A DNA stretch of 64,000 nt from Ruminococcus sp. (lineage in GTDB: Bacteria; Bacillota; Clostridia; Oscillospirales; Ruminococcaceae): the NCBI GenBank assembly GCA_017441505.1, contig JAFRXL010000003.1:1-64000 (forward strand), read 5' to 3'. Both the position numbers and the translations under genes were made by a program. The notes beneath the pieces are model-generated. The model ran no database searches. It saw only the letters and a program-made list of their open reading frames with translations, and was not told the DNA's origin. Position 1 is the first letter of the stretch; every line of letters begins with the position of its first letter. This document shows positions 54,257-63,266 of this stretch, piece after piece.

Positions 54257-54967
54257 TCACTCTTCAGTTACTATTGTACCGATATTTTCTCCCATTACTG
54301 CGTCATAGATATTATCCGGACGGCTGAGATCAAATACGAGCATCTTCATCTTATTATCACGGCACATTGCTGCTGCTGTACTGTCCATAACAGCAAGTCC
54401 CTCACCTATTACCTGACTGAATGAAAGTGAGTCATACTTCTTTGCATCATCATACTTATGAGGGTCTTTATCGTATACTCCGTCAACAAGTGTTGCTTTG
54501 AGGAATATATCAGCCTCGATCTCTACTGCTCTGAGTGAAGCAGCTGTGTCTGTGGAGAAGAACGGATTTCCTGTTCCGCATCCGAAGATCACAACTCTGC
54601 CCTTTTCAAGATGACGTACTGCCCTGTTGCGGATATAAGGCTCTGCAAGCTGCTGCATGATTATTGCTGTCTGTACTCTTACTATGCATCCAAGGGATTC
54701 GAGCACATCTGCAAGTGCAAGTGCGTTCATTGCTGTTGCAAGCATTCCGATGTGATCTGCACGAGTTCTGTCCATTGCTCCGCTGGAACGGCCTCTCCAG
54801 TAGTTTCCGCCGCCTACAACTATTGCGACTTCAACTCCCTCGTCGACACATTTTTTTATACTCTTACATATATCAGTTATTACTGTATAGTCAAGACCTG
54901 TTTTTTTATCACCGGCAAGAGCCTCACCGCTGACTTTTAATAATATTCTTTTATACTTTGGTTCCAT
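54257..54967 (-). CDS. pyrH: UMP kinase
   Basis: Bacterial UMP kinase of the amino-acid-kinase fold, 236 residues. It shows [42 protein letters not shown] and [14 protein letters not shown]. The C-terminal [13 protein letters not shown] is typical. GTGAGGTGC precedes the ATG. First gene of the pyrH-frr-uppS-cdsA-dxr-rseP-ispG-polC cluster. Confidence 0.97.
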   Translation of the reverse strand: MEPKYKRILLKVSGEALAGDKKTGLDYTVITDICKSIKKCVDEGVEVAIVVGGGNYWRGRSSGAMDRTRADHIGMLATAMNALALADVLESLGCIVRVQTAIIMQQLAEPYIRNRAVRHLEKGRVVIFGCGTGNPFFSTDTAASLRAVEIEADIFLKATLVDGVYDKDPHKYDDAKKYDSLSFSQVIGEGLAVMDSTAAAMCRDNKMKMLVFDLSRPDNIYDAVMGENIGTIVTEE

Positions 54968-54997
54968 GTTAGCACCTCACAAAAATTATCTATGTTT

Positions 54998-55026
54998 ATT
55001 TTACACTAAAAATTGCTTCATGTAAA
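54998..55026 (-). promoter_or_regulatory. promoter of the pyrH-polC cluster
   Basis: Minus strand: TTTACA (55021-55026), 17-nt spacer, TAAAAT (54998-55003). The rest of the 284-nt gap to the tRNA genes is AT-rich. It holds two DnaA-box-like 9-mers that I do not regard as functional. Confidence 0.7.
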
Positions 55027-55184
55027 GTACATTTATTCAAAAAATCTTTTATTTTATAATATTTTCTAAATTTTACTTATAAATAATGTTGGTATTTCAT
55101 TCCAGAATATGCCTCTTTTATCCACTTGTTAATTGTGCACAAAAATGTTGAAAGTTTATCTACATGATATTTTTTAAAATATGC

Positions 55185-55213
55185 TTGACAACCTCGCTTT
55201 TCCATGCTATAAT
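55185..55213 (+). promoter_or_regulatory. promoter of the tRNA-Ser pair
   Basis: Consensus TTGACA (55185-55190), 17-nt spacer, consensus TATAAT (55208-55213). Confidence 0.93.
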
Positions 55214-55251
55214 ATAAAAGCTGGTTCAAGAGAACACAGAAAAATAAAAAT

Positions 55252-55340
55252 GGAGAGGTATCGAAGCGGTCATAACGAGGCGGTCTTGAAAACCGTTTGA
55301 CTTAACGGTCACGTGGGTTCGAATCCCACCCTCTCCGCCA
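55252..55340 (+). tRNA. tRNA-Ser (anticodon TGA)
   Basis: An 89-nt class II tRNA with encoded CCA. Acceptor GGAGAGG/CCTCTCC, anticodon stem GCGGT/ACCGT, loop CTTGAAA (anticodon TGA at 55287-55289), long variable arm (TTTGACTTAACGGTCAC region), T arm GTGGG-TTCGAAT-CCCAC, discriminator G. Co-transcribed with the next tRNA. Confidence 0.97.
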
Positions 55341-55376
55341 ATTTTTTTGTCGATTGAGCTCTACGCTCATCGGTTT

Positions 55377-55466
55377 GCGGATTTACCCAAGTGGTGAAGG
55401 GGCTCCCCTGCTAAGGGAGTAGGTCGGGAAACCGGCGCGAGAGTTCAAATCTCTCAATCCGCGCCA
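55377..55466 (+). tRNA. tRNA-Ser (anticodon GCT)
   Basis: A 90-nt class II tRNA with encoded CCA. Acceptor GCGGATT/AATCCGC, anticodon stem CTCCC/GGGAG, loop CTGCTAA (anticodon GCT at 55410-55412), long variable arm with TCGGG/CCGGC pairing region, T arm GAGAG-TTCAAAT-CTCTC, discriminator G. Confidence 0.97.
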
Positions 55467-55477
55467 TTCACTAACAC

Positions 55478-55520
55478 CCTGTATTTCGTGATTGTATTGA
55501 AATACAGGTTTTTTTATTTT
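55478..55520 (+). terminator. terminator of the tRNA-Ser operon
   Basis: CCTGTATTTC (55478-55487) pairs with GAAATACAGG (55499-55508), followed by TTTTTTTATTTT. Confidence 0.93.
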
Positions 55521-55684
55521 AAATTAATTAAGCACATTTTAGTGTTACTATTTTTAACAAAATAACACAGTGGATTTTATCAATTAGGACGAAATTGCTT
55601 TAAACTTCTTGCTTTTACAACAATATTGTGATAAACTAAATACCGTTGCAATAATAAACTCAGCAACAGAAAGGTCGAATAAAA

Positions 55685-55957
55685 TTGAAAAACGTAATCA
55701 AAAAAATCGCAGCAACAGCAATGGCATTCACTCTCATAGGTACAGGTACAACTATAGCAAAAACAATCGACCCAAAGTCAAATACAGATATTACCGCAAA
55801 TGCTTGTGATCTATACAATGGAGGCGGACACACCAGATATAAAAAATTAAACCGCAGATCATCAGAACGAATAGGTAATCGAGTATATCTATATCAGCAT
55901 TATTTGTGTGATTGCCAAATCGAATTTAAAGTAATAGTACAAGTACATAGTTGTTAA
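55685..55957 (+). CDS. small secreted Cys-containing protein, unrecognised
   Basis: A 90-residue protein from a TTG start with GAAAGGTCG about 8 nt upstream. Residues 1-26 form a signal peptide: KKIA then a hydrophobic core AATAMAFTLIGTGTTIA. Cleavage could be there or later, after ITANA. The mature part is basic (HTRYKKLNRRSSERIGNR) with four cysteines, one near its start and three near its end (LCDCQIEF and HSC). A Gly run NGGGH follows the first Cys. I do not recognise the family. The shape would suit a small extracellular or antimicrobial-like protein, but that is speculation. It is isolated between the tRNA terminator and two tandem terminators. Confidence 0.65.
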   Translation: MKNVIKKIAATAMAFTLIGTGTTIAKTIDPKSNTDITANACDLYNGGGHTRYKKLNRRSSERIGNRVYLYQHYLCDCQIEFKVIVQVHSC

Positions 55958-55981
55958 AATACGAATTCAATACACTTTAAT

Positions 55982-56020
55982 AATCTATCCAACGTTTAGT
56001 TGGATAGATTACTATTTTTA
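55982..56020 (+). terminator. terminator after the small secreted protein gene
   Basis: AATCTATCCAAC (55982-55993), loop GTTTA, GTTGGATAGATT (55999-56010), then ACTATTTTTA. Confidence 0.9.
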
Positions 56021-56041
56021 TCATATATTATATAAGCTTTG

Positions 56042-56071
56042 TCTCCGTACTAAAAAGTACGGAGATTTTTT
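56042..56071 (+). terminator. second tandem terminator
   Basis: TCTCCGTACT (56042-56051), loop AAAA, AGTACGGAGA (56056-56065), then TTTTTT. It stands 31 nt after the first and just before the serpin gene. Confidence 0.9.
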
Positions 56072-56182
56072 ACGTCCCATTTTATTCACAAAATGTTTAC
56101 AATTTCATCCGCACATTTTCTTAAAAATCTCGTTATATTTAATAGAAGGAGTTATACTCCGAAAAAGACGGGAGGTATTTTT

Positions 56183-57652
56183 ATGAAATCCAAAAAAATG
56201 ATAGCATCTCTTTCAGCATTATCGCTTATGTGCAGCTCAGCTGCTGGTTACATTGCATCAGCAGTTGACACTCCGATCGAACCAACCGACATAATCGGTG
56301 ATGTAAATAACGATGGCAGATTCAATCTTTCAGACCTTGTGCTCATGCACAGATACTTATTAAGAAGAGGCACTCTTGTAAACTACTATAACGCTGACTT
56401 TGACCGTGACGATTGCATCGATTCTTTCGACCTTTGCCTCATGCAGAAAGACCTCATCAAAAGAATGGTGATTCCAAGTCCGATATTCAAATCAAGAAAT
56501 CTATGCAGCACCTATACTCCTGACGACGTTGAAGGTCTTGAAGCTGACGATGAATTCATTAAATCTCAGACAGAATTTGCACTTGGTTTCTTCCAGAGAT
56601 CAATAACCGCATCCTCAAACACTATGGTATCACCATATTCAGCAATACAGGCTCTTGCTATGACCGCAAACGGTACTGGTACTGAAACGAGAGCTGAAAT
56701 GGAAAAAGTTCTTGGCGGAGGCATGAGCATTGATAAGCTCAACAAATATCTCTATACTCAGCGTATCAATCAGCCGGACGGCAGCACATACTCTTGCAAA
56801 CTCAAAACTGCAAACGCTATCTGGTCAAAGAAAGGACTTCCTGTTGCTCCGGAATTCCTAAAGAATAATGTAAATTACTACGGTGCTGATTTCTATGAAG
56901 CAAATATGGATCAGTCCACAGTAGACGATATAAATAGCTGGGTAAACAAGAATACAGACAAGATGATACCAAAGCTCTTAGATGAATTATCCGTAAATAC
57001 TGTAATGTGTCTCGTGAACGCAGTAACTTTTGATGCAGACTGGATATCTCCTTTCGATCCTGCATGGAACGGTACATTTGTAAATGCAAATGGTGAAAAG
57101 GAAAACGCTAAAATGATGTCATCTGACGAATCATACTACATCACAGACGGAAAAGCTCAGGGATTCATGAAGATGTATGAAGGCAGAAAATATGCGTTTG
57201 CAGCTCTGCTTCCGGATGAAGGAGTAGATTTGAATGACTATATCTCAGGTCTTACAGCCGAGTCACTGAACAAGACGCTTTCAAATCCTGAAACTGACGG
57301 TGGAGTACATATAACTCTTCCAAAGTTTAAATATGACTTTGAGATACATATGAACGATCTTCTTAAAGACATGGGTATGAAAGCTGCTTTTGACGACTCA
57401 ATTTCAGATTTCTCTAAAATGTTCACAAACGGGGGAGATGACATTTATATAAGCGATGTTTTACAGAAAACCCACATAGAGGTCGATGAAAAAGGTACGA
57501 AAGCAGCTGCTGCAACATCTGTGACCTGTGATGCTAAAGCTTTACCGCCGTCAAAGGAGATAAAATTCGACCGTCCGTTTATGTACTGCATAGTCGATAC
57601 AGATACTTCTATTCCGATCTTTATCGGCACTGTTATGACCGTTAACAACTAA
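56183..57652 (+). CDS. secreted serpin with N-terminal dockerin-like module
   Basis: A 489-residue protein. A signal peptide covers 1-27 (cleavage after ASA). A dockerin type I-like module lies at about 37-95, with two calcium loops, D40-VNNDGRFNLS-D51 and D72-FDRDDCIDSF-D83. A complete serpin domain follows from about 115 to 489 (MVSPYSAIQALAMTANGT near its start, IKFDRPF near its end). The reactive loop has an intact inhibitory hinge, EKGTKAAAATS. Aligned with alpha-1-antitrypsin it places P1 at K452 and P1' at A453, with Pro-Pro at P3'-P4', so a trypsin-like target is predicted. The ATG is fixed by GGGAGGT upstream. Dockerins dock onto cohesins, so the inhibitor may be displayed on a cell-surface scaffold (inference). 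Confidence 0.93.
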   Translation: MKSKKMIASLSALSLMCSSAAGYIASAVDTPIEPTDIIGDVNNDGRFNLSDLVLMHRYLLRRGTLVNYYNADFDRDDCIDSFDLCLMQKDLIKRMVIPSPIFKSRNLCSTYTPDDVEGLEADDEFIKSQTEFALGFFQRSITASSNTMVSPYSAIQALAMTANGTGTETRAEMEKVLGGGMSIDKLNKYLYTQRINQPDGSTYSCKLKTANAIWSKKGLPVAPEFLKNNVNYYGADFYEANMDQSTVDDINSWVNKNTDKMIPKLLDELSVNTVMCLVNAVTFDADWISPFDPAWNGTFVNANGEKENAKMMSSDESYYITDGKAQGFMKMYEGRKYAFAALLPDEGVDLNDYISGLTAESLNKTLSNPETDGGVHITLPKFKYDFEIHMNDLLKDMGMKAAFDDSISDFSKMFTNGGDDIYISDVLQKTHIEVDEKGTKAAAATSVTCDAKALPPSKEIKFDRPFMYCIVDTDTSIPIFIGTVMTVNN

Positions 57653-57721
57653 CTACGCTTATTATGCTGTACCTGCACTTACAGCATTAATAATATGATC
57701 TTTCGGGGGACAGATCAGAAA

Positions 57722-57755
57722 AGAGACTTCTGATTTGATCAGAAGTCTCTATATA
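57722..57755 (+). terminator. hairpin after the serpin gene
   Basis: AGAGACTTCTGAT (57722-57734), loop TTG, ATCAGAAGTCTCT (57738-57750), a perfect 13-bp stem with only a weak downstream tract (ATATAAAC). Confidence 0.7.
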
Positions 57756-57759
57756 AACA

Positions 57760-57801
57760 ATGACCCAAAGTGTTGCAAATCACTTTGGGTCATGTTTTTT
57801 T
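57760..57801 (+). terminator. terminator of the serpin gene
   Basis: ATGACCCAAAGTG (57760-57772), loop TTGCAAAT, CACTTTGGGTCAT (57781-57793), then GTTTTTTTATT. A strong terminator directly after the previous hairpin. Confidence 0.93.
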
Positions 57802-57802
57802 A

Positions 57803-58727
57803 TTATAACATAAGCTGTAATTTATCCGGAAGCAGTCTTACCTGAACCTTTTTAGTCCTACACTGAACTTCACCGTCTGTATGCACATAGAGCGGTCTGT
57901 CAGAGATCATCGAAAAACTCTCTGACCTATGTAAAGTTATTCCCTTCTTGCCTTTATGTCTGCCTTTTTTTGAAAGAGTGAGCAGACGGACAAAAACAGG
58001 ATAGGATACATCGCTTCCTACACACAGATCAAGTTTGCCGTCATTAAAATCAGCGTCCGGACAGAATTTGAAACCTCCGCCTTCATAGCAATGGTTCATC
58101 GCTATCGCAGTAAGACATTTCTTATATTTGTATGTCCTGCCCTCGTAGTTGACCAGTACAGTTCCGGGCTTTGAAGTGAGGCAAACTTTCAATGCACCAA
58201 AGAGATATGCTGCTTTTCCTAAGCCTATCTTGTTGAGAAACGGCTTCAATCTGGAATTATTTACATATTCGCACGAAGCAGCTCCGAAACCGATGTCACT
58301 GCTGATATTGAACAAACGTGAGCGTCTTTTGCCGTTGTCCTCAAATACAAGTTCCCCGACATCTGAATAACGCTTCACAGTTCCGTCAAGGATACGTCTT
58401 GCGAGTTCCTTTTTATCATCCGGAAGCTCCATATCCCTTGACATATCATTTCCTGTACCGCACTGAATGAATCCGAACATAGTCTCGGAAAGATCGGATA
58501 TTCCGTTCGGCTTCATTGAGAGTTCCGTCACCGCCGATAACTACAAGACGAACTCCTTTTTTACCTTTTGTGACTTTACTGCATATACTCTCTATCCCCT
58601 CTGTAAGAGTAGACTTGTACAGAGTATATTCACAGTCTGCATCATCAAACAAAGGCTTTATTTCTTCCCATAAAGTCCACGCTTTGCCGGAAGCTCCGGC
58701 AGGATTTACAACAATATCAAAATGCAT
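57803..58727 (-). pseudogene. diacylglycerol/lipid kinase (YegS/DgkB-type) with a frameshift
   Basis: Two frames together make one lipid kinase of normal order. The 5' part (58727 down to about 58509) starts MHFDIVVNPAGASGKA and carries GGDGTLNEA. The rest (58507 to 57803) resumes exactly where expected with NGISDLSETMFGF, CGTGNDMSRDM, NHCYEGGGFKFCP and FNDGKLDLC. At 58508 the reading AAT GAA GCC G AAC GGA lacks two bases (or has one extra), where relatives read LNEA-x-NG. All other motifs look intact and a promoter is present, so the damage is recent, a sequencing error, or (least likely) a programmed +1 shift. Such kinases recycle diacylglycerol into phosphatidate. Confidence 0.85.
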
Positions 58728-58761
58728 GAGCCGCACACCCCATTTCACTTTTGTTATTCTT

Positions 58762-58790
58762 ATTATACCACGTATTTTTTTCGATTTCAA
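58762..58790 (-). promoter_or_regulatory. promoter of the lipid-kinase gene
   Basis: Minus strand: TTGAAA (58785-58790), 17-nt spacer, consensus TATAAT (58762-58767). Confidence 0.8.
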
Positions 58791-58842
58791 GTGCAATATA
58801 TCCTGAGTTACATCAAATTTTATCATTCCTTATCAAAACATC

Positions 58843-58871
58843 TTTACAAACGGTGTGATTTCTGATATAAT
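58843..58871 (+). promoter_or_regulatory. promoter of lepA
   Basis: TTTACA (58843-58848), 17-nt spacer, consensus TATAAT (58866-58871). Divergent from the lipid-kinase promoter. Confidence 0.85.
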
Positions 58872-58914
58872 TATATATTGATATATTGTATGTTTACAGA
58901 AAAGAGGTATAATT

Positions 58915-60717
58915 TTGGCTAACGAAAAAATCAGAAATTTCTGCATCATTGCTCATATAGATCACGGTAAGTCAACTCTTGCTGACCGTATCCTTGAAAA
59001 GACCGAAACTGTCGCTATCCGTGATATGGAAGATCAGCTCCTTGATAACATGGACATCGAAAGAGAGCGTGGTATAACTATCAAAGCCCGTGCTGTAAGA
59101 CTGAAATATACAGCTAAGGACGGCGAGGACTATATCTTCAATCTCATTGATACTCCGGGTCACGTTGACTTCAATTATGAGGTGTCACGTTCGCTTGCTG
59201 CCTGCGAGGGAGCTATACTCGTCGTTGACGCTTCTCAGGGTATAGAAGCTCAGACGCTCGCCAACACATACCTTGCTATAGAACACGATCTTGAAGTCGT
59301 ACCGGTAGTCAACAAGATCGACCTACCTTCCGCAGACCCCGAAAGAGTGTGCACAGAGGTTGAGAACGTCATAGGAATACCTGCTATGGACGCTCCTAAA
59401 ATATCGGCAAAAATGGGTATAAATATAGAAGAAGTCCTTGAAAGGATAGTTACTGATATACCTGCTCCGAAGGGAGATACTCAGAAGCCGCTGAAAGCTC
59501 TCATTTTCGACAGCTACTATGATTCTTATAAAGGCGTTATCATATACGTAAGAGTAAAAGAAGGAACTGTCCGTGTTGGTGATAATATCCGCCTTATGGC
59601 TACCGGAGCTGTTTTCAATGTTGTTGAAGCCGGTTTCATGGACGCAAATTCACTCGTCAACAACGGCTCGCTTGAAGCCGGTGAAGTTGGATATATCGCC
59701 GCTTCCATTAAGAGCATCGGTGATACTCAGGTCGGTGATACTGTTACTAACGATGACGAACCATGTGATGAGCCGCTCCCGGGTTACCGAAAAGTAAATC
59801 CTATGGTATTCTCCGGTATTTATCCTGCTGACGGTGCAAAGTACGGTGACCTTCGTGAAGCTCTCGAAAAGCTTCAGCTCAACGATGCTTCTCTTTCTTT
59901 CGAGCCTGAAACTTCTGTTGCTCTTGGTTTTGGTTTCAGATGCGGATTTCTCGGTCTTCTGCACATGGAAATAATACAGGAAAGACTCGAAAGAGAATAT
60001 AACCTCGACCTTATCACAACTGCTCCGTCAGTTATCTATAAAGTCACGATGACCAGCGGCGAAGTCCAGTACATCGACAACCCTACTAATTATCCGGACC
60101 CTGCACTCATCCAGACTGCGGAAGAGCCTATGGTAAAAGCAAGTATACTCTCCCCTTCTGAATTTGTCGGAAATATCATGGAACTTTGTCAGGACAGACG
60201 TGGCGTATTCAAGGATATGAAATACCTCGATGACACTCGTGTTGAACTCCACTATGAGCTGCCTCTGAATGAGATAGTTTACGACTTCTTCGATGTGCTC
60301 AAATCACGCACAAGAGGCTACGCCTCCTTTGATTACGAGATGCTCGGATATACTCCTTCAAAGCTTGTTAAGCTGGATATACTGCTTAACGGCGATGTTG
60401 TCGATGCCCTTTCGTTTATAATCCACACTGATAAGGCTTACAGCAGAGCTCGTAAAATAGCTGAAAAATTAAAAGAAAACATTCCTCGCCAGCTCTTTGA
60501 AGTCCCGATACAGGCGGCTATCGGCGGAAAGATAATCGCTCGTGAGACCGTAAAAGCAATGCGTAAGGACGTTCTTGCTAAGTGCTACGGCGGTGATATT
60601 ACACGTAAGAAGAAGCTTCTCGAAAAGCAGAAGGAAGGTAAAAAACGTATGCGTCAGCTCGGAACGGTAGAAGTTCCGCAGGAAGCATTCATGAGCGTCC
60701 TGAAACTCGACAGCTGA
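58915..60717 (+). CDS. lepA: elongation factor 4 (LepA)
   Basis: A 600-residue translational GTPase. The P-loop [20 protein letters not shown] (switch I), DTPGHVDF (G3) and VNKIDLPSA (G4) are all present. The LepA-specific C-terminal domain is seen in [20 protein letters not shown] and [21 protein letters not shown]. The start is TTG, preceded by AAAGAGG; no ATG is available and the family begins here. It acts on stalled ribosomes or on 30S assembly. Confidence 0.97.
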   Translation: MANEKIRNFCIIAHIDHGKSTLADRILEKTETVAIRDMEDQLLDNMDIERERGITIKARAVRLKYTAKDGEDYIFNLIDTPGHVDFNYEVSRSLAACEGAILVVDASQGIEAQTLANTYLAIEHDLEVVPVVNKIDLPSADPERVCTEVENVIGIPAMDAPKISAKMGINIEEVLERIVTDIPAPKGDTQKPLKALIFDSYYDSYKGVIIYVRVKEGTVRVGDNIRLMATGAVFNVVEAGFMDANSLVNNGSLEAGEVGYIAASIKSIGDTQVGDTVTNDDEPCDEPLPGYRKVNPMVFSGIYPADGAKYGDLREALEKLQLNDASLSFEPETSVALGFGFRCGFLGLLHMEIIQERLEREYNLDLITTAPSVIYKVTMTSGEVQYIDNPTNYPDPALIQTAEEPMVKASILSPSEFVGNIMELCQDRRGVFKDMKYLDDTRVELHYELPLNEIVYDFFDVLKSRTRGYASFDYEMLGYTPSKLVKLDILLNGDVVDALSFIIHTDKAYSRARKIAEKLKENIPRQLFEVPIQAAIGGKIIARETVKAMRKDVLAKCYGGDITRKKKLLEKQKEGKKRMRQLGTVEVPQEAFMSVLKLDS

Positions 60718-60739
60718 TAAGTCAGCAAGGAGGGATTTT

Positions 60740-61180
60740 ATGATAAACTACATCATCCTCGCTATACTTGGTTTGGGAATAATTGCAAGTATAGTAACAG
60801 TTTTTGCAGAAATGATATGCGAAAGGAACTCGAAAGCCGGAAAATTCTTCAGATATTTCAGAATAAGACTTCGTGAGATTTCTCCTGTGAATTTTTGTGT
60901 CACATCTGTACTCCTTATCTTTTGGGGACTTATATTCAACGACGACGGTATGGGCATCTTAGCGGCTATACTGATGCTGTTCATAATGCTTTTCATACTT
61001 CATGCCGAGGATGTTATTGACCTCACAAAAAGACGCAAAAAAGCTAAAAAAGCTGTTCCGCTCGAACTTTCTGCAATGACTCCGGTCATCGAAAAGCTGA
61101 CTGCGGTCGCTAAAGAACTTCCGGAGCTTTCACCTTTAAAAACTCCTGATGACGAAAATAATGAAAAGGAAGAAAAATAA
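60740..61180 (+). CDS. small three-helix membrane protein, unrecognised
   Basis: A 146-residue protein with hydrophobic segments at about 4-26, 50-67 and 70-88. A soluble charged tail follows, with KRRKKAKKA and an acidic end (PDDENNEKEEK). GCAAGGAGGG precedes the ATG. It follows lepA by 22 nt and its stop overlaps the next start (TAATG). No family recognised. Confidence 0.7.
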   Translation: MINYIILAILGLGIIASIVTVFAEMICERNSKAGKFFRYFRIRLREISPVNFCVTSVLLIFWGLIFNDDGMGILAAILMLFIMLFILHAEDVIDLTKRRKKAKKAVPLELSAMTPVIEKLTAVAKELPELSPLKTPDDENNEKEEK

Positions 61181-61518
61181 TGAGCATATACACTTGTCCG
61201 CACTGCGGAAAAAAAGGTTTTACTCCGATAACTAAAGCCCTTGCAGGCAAAATGAATTCAAAAGGCAGACCGTGCAAAAATTGCGGTAAAAGATGCGTTA
61301 ACGGAAAAGCTGCTACTATATTCAACGCTGTCTACAGCCTTATCACTTTTGTATGCATGGTCCTTTTATTCCTGTTTTCACAGAGATATGATTTTCTTGC
61401 TATACGTGAGGTGCCGATCATGATTCTGCTTATACTATCGCTTTTTGTCGTACCTGCTGTGGCAAATGCCTTCTTCTTCAAAATGGAAGAATCTATAAGG
61501 CTCGACCTTAATGAGTAA
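61180..61518 (+). CDS. zinc-ribbon membrane protein, unrecognised
   Basis: A 112-residue protein. Two Cys pairs near the N-terminus (CPHCGKKG and CKNCGKRC, about residues 6-35) look like a zinc ribbon. Two membrane helices follow (about 48-68 and 76-98). Its start overlaps the preceding stop and its last 8 nt overlap hemW, so three genes are tightly coupled. The function is unknown. The zinc ribbon resembles those of small cytoplasm-facing membrane proteins in Firmicutes. Confidence 0.72.
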   Translation: MSIYTCPHCGKKGFTPITKALAGKMNSKGRPCKNCGKRCVNGKAATIFNAVYSLITFVCMVLLFLFSQRYDFLAIREVPIMILLILSLFVVPAVANAFFFKMEESIRLDLNE

Positions 61519-62605
61519 TACCGGACTATATATCCATGTTCCGTTTTGTGCTAAAAAATGTGCTTACTGCGATTTCTATTCCGGAAGCTACAGCCGCAAG
61601 GACTCCGATGACTACACTGATGCCGTTATCCGGAATCTCAGGCACTATGCCGCTGAGTCTCTGACTGCTGATACCGTCTATTTCGGAGGCGGTACTCCGT
61701 CACTTCTTAGCGGTGAACAGCTCAAAAAGATCATGAACGAAATTGATCGAGGGTTTATCCTTTCACATGATGCAGAGGTCACTCTGGAGGCTAATCCCTC
61801 AACTCTTACTCCCGATAAACTTAAAGCGATCTATGAAGCCGGTGTCAACCGGCTTTCTATCGGTGTGCAGTCGATGTCGGACAGCGAACTGAAATTTCTC
61901 GGCAGGAACCATACCGCCGAAAGAGCTGCAAAAGCTGTGACCGATGCACAGGATTCGGGATTCTCCAATATCTCGTGCGACCTCATGATCGGTCTGCCGG
62001 AACAAACTCCCGACTCCGTATACAGCTCTATAGATGCCCTTTCAAGGCTCGATATACAGCACATTTCAGCTTATATACTCAAAGTGGAAAATGGTACTCC
62101 GTTCGACTGTGACGAGATACGCAGCAGACTTCCGGACGATGAAGAAACTTCTGACCTCTACCTCGCTATGGTCGGTGCTATGGAAGCTCACGGATTCATG
62201 CAGTATGAAGTCTCAAACTTCGCTAAATCCGGCTTTGAGAGCAGACATAACTGCCGATACTGGAAATGTGAGGACTATATCGGTATTGGTCCTTCTGCTC
62301 ACTCATGTCACGGAGGAAAGCGTTTTGCAGTCGCAAGCAGCACCCGTGAGTTCATTGAAAGTCCTGTACAGAATATAACTATCACAGATGAATCTCCATG
62401 CGGATTTGAAGAGTATGCAATGCTAAGGCTAAGGCTCAAAGAAGGTCTTGACCTCAGACGTGTTCCGGAACATCGCCTGGATATTGAAAAAAAACTCCCT
62501 CAGCTGATGCGTGAGGGATATATATACTATGAAAATGATATAGTGTCACTGACCGCAAAAGGCTTCCTTATGTCAAATTCGGTGATAGAATATCTTGTTT
62601 TCTGA
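61511..62605 (+). CDS. hemW: radical SAM heme chaperone HemW
   Basis: The 364-residue oxygen-independent coproporphyrinogen oxidase-like protein now known as HemW, which binds heme and a [4Fe-4S] cluster. The radical SAM motif is CAKKCAYC near residue 13. YFGGGTPSLLS, LSIGVQSM, DLMIGLPEQT and HNCRYWKCEDYIGIGPSAHS are family blocks. The start overlaps the zinc-ribbon gene by 8 nt. Association with lepA is common in Firmicutes. Confidence 0.94.
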   Translation: MSNTGLYIHVPFCAKKCAYCDFYSGSYSRKDSDDYTDAVIRNLRHYAAESLTADTVYFGGGTPSLLSGEQLKKIMNEIDRGFILSHDAEVTLEANPSTLTPDKLKAIYEAGVNRLSIGVQSMSDSELKFLGRNHTAERAAKAVTDAQDSGFSNISCDLMIGLPEQTPDSVYSSIDALSRLDIQHISAYILKVENGTPFDCDEIRSRLPDDEETSDLYLAMVGAMEAHGFMQYEVSNFAKSGFESRHNCRYWKCEDYIGIGPSAHSCHGGKRFAVASSTREFIESPVQNITITDESPCGFEEYAMLRLRLKEGLDLRRVPEHRLDIEKKLPQLMREGYIYYENDIVSLTAKGFLMSNSVIEYLVF

Positions 62606-62606
62606 A

Positions 62607-63266
62607 TCATTCCAGAAGCTCCCTCCGCAATTGCGTAAGGAGCTTTTTTTCTCGCCTTGACACCTGCACCTGCGTCATTCCAAGTATTTTTGCCGTCTTT
62701 GACTGCGTAAATTCACGGAAGTATCGGAGCTCAAGCAATGTTCTGTCCTCTGCTTTTAGCTTCTTCATGACCTGCCTTAACGCAAGTGTATCAACTATGC
62801 TTTCGTCTGGAGCATCTGACGGTATGTCCATTTCAGATCCACCGTCCTCGCCTGTTGTAAGCGAGATCACAGGCTGACTTACACACAGTGCCTCCGTAAC
62901 CAAATATTCATCGCTGCCTGAAAGTTGTGCAAGCTCACTTATAGTCGGTTCACGCCCGTTTTTATGCCGGAACTCCTCGCTCAGCCGCTGCAGCTTCATC
63001 GACAATTCTTTAAGTCCTCTGCTGACATGGACAGCTCCGCCGTCACGGAACAATCTTTTTATCTCGCCAAGTATCACCGGTACAGCATAAGTCGAAAACT
63101 TCGTTCCATGTTCAGCATCATAAGCTTTGACCGCTTTCACAAGTCCCATACATCCGGCAGAATACAGCTCTTCATACTCTATTCCACGATTGCGGAATTT
63201 ATTTGCACACAGATGTACAAGTCCGAGATTTTCTTCTGCAAGCGGGTGTTTTATCTCAGTCTCCAT
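62607..63266 (-). CDS. sigF: sporulation sigma factor SigF
   Basis: A 219-residue sigma-70 family factor of the SigF/SigG/SigB group. Region 2 is ELYSAGCMGLVKAVKAYDAE and TKFSTYAVPVILGEIKR, and the linker has VHVSRGLKEL. Region 4 is LLELRYFREFTQSKTAKILG and MTQVQVSRREKKLL. It overlaps spoIIAB by 11 nt, matching the spoIIA operon. Forespore-specific activity is family knowledge. Its end is one base from the convergent hemW stop. Confidence 0.93.
   Translation of the reverse strand: METEIKHPLAEENLGLVHLCANKFRNRGIEYEELYSAGCMGLVKAVKAYDAEHGTKFSTYAVPVILGEIKRLFRDGGAVHVSRGLKELSMKLQRLSEEFRHKNGREPTISELAQLSGSDEYLVTEALCVSQPVISLTTGEDGGSEMDIPSDAPDESIVDTLALRQVMKKLKAEDRTLLELRYFREFTQSKTAKILGMTQVQVSRREKKLLTQLRRELLE

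Noticed and set aside
55118-55164. two DnaA-box-like 9-mers (TTATCCACT and TTATCTACA)
   Set aside because: Each is one base off consensus, only two occur, and there is no dnaA, dnaN or AT-rich unwinding context. Not an origin.
55456-58914. att-type duplication of the tRNA-Ser(GCT) 3' end
   Set aside because: No second copy of the tRNA 3' sequence and no integrase gene were seen downstream.
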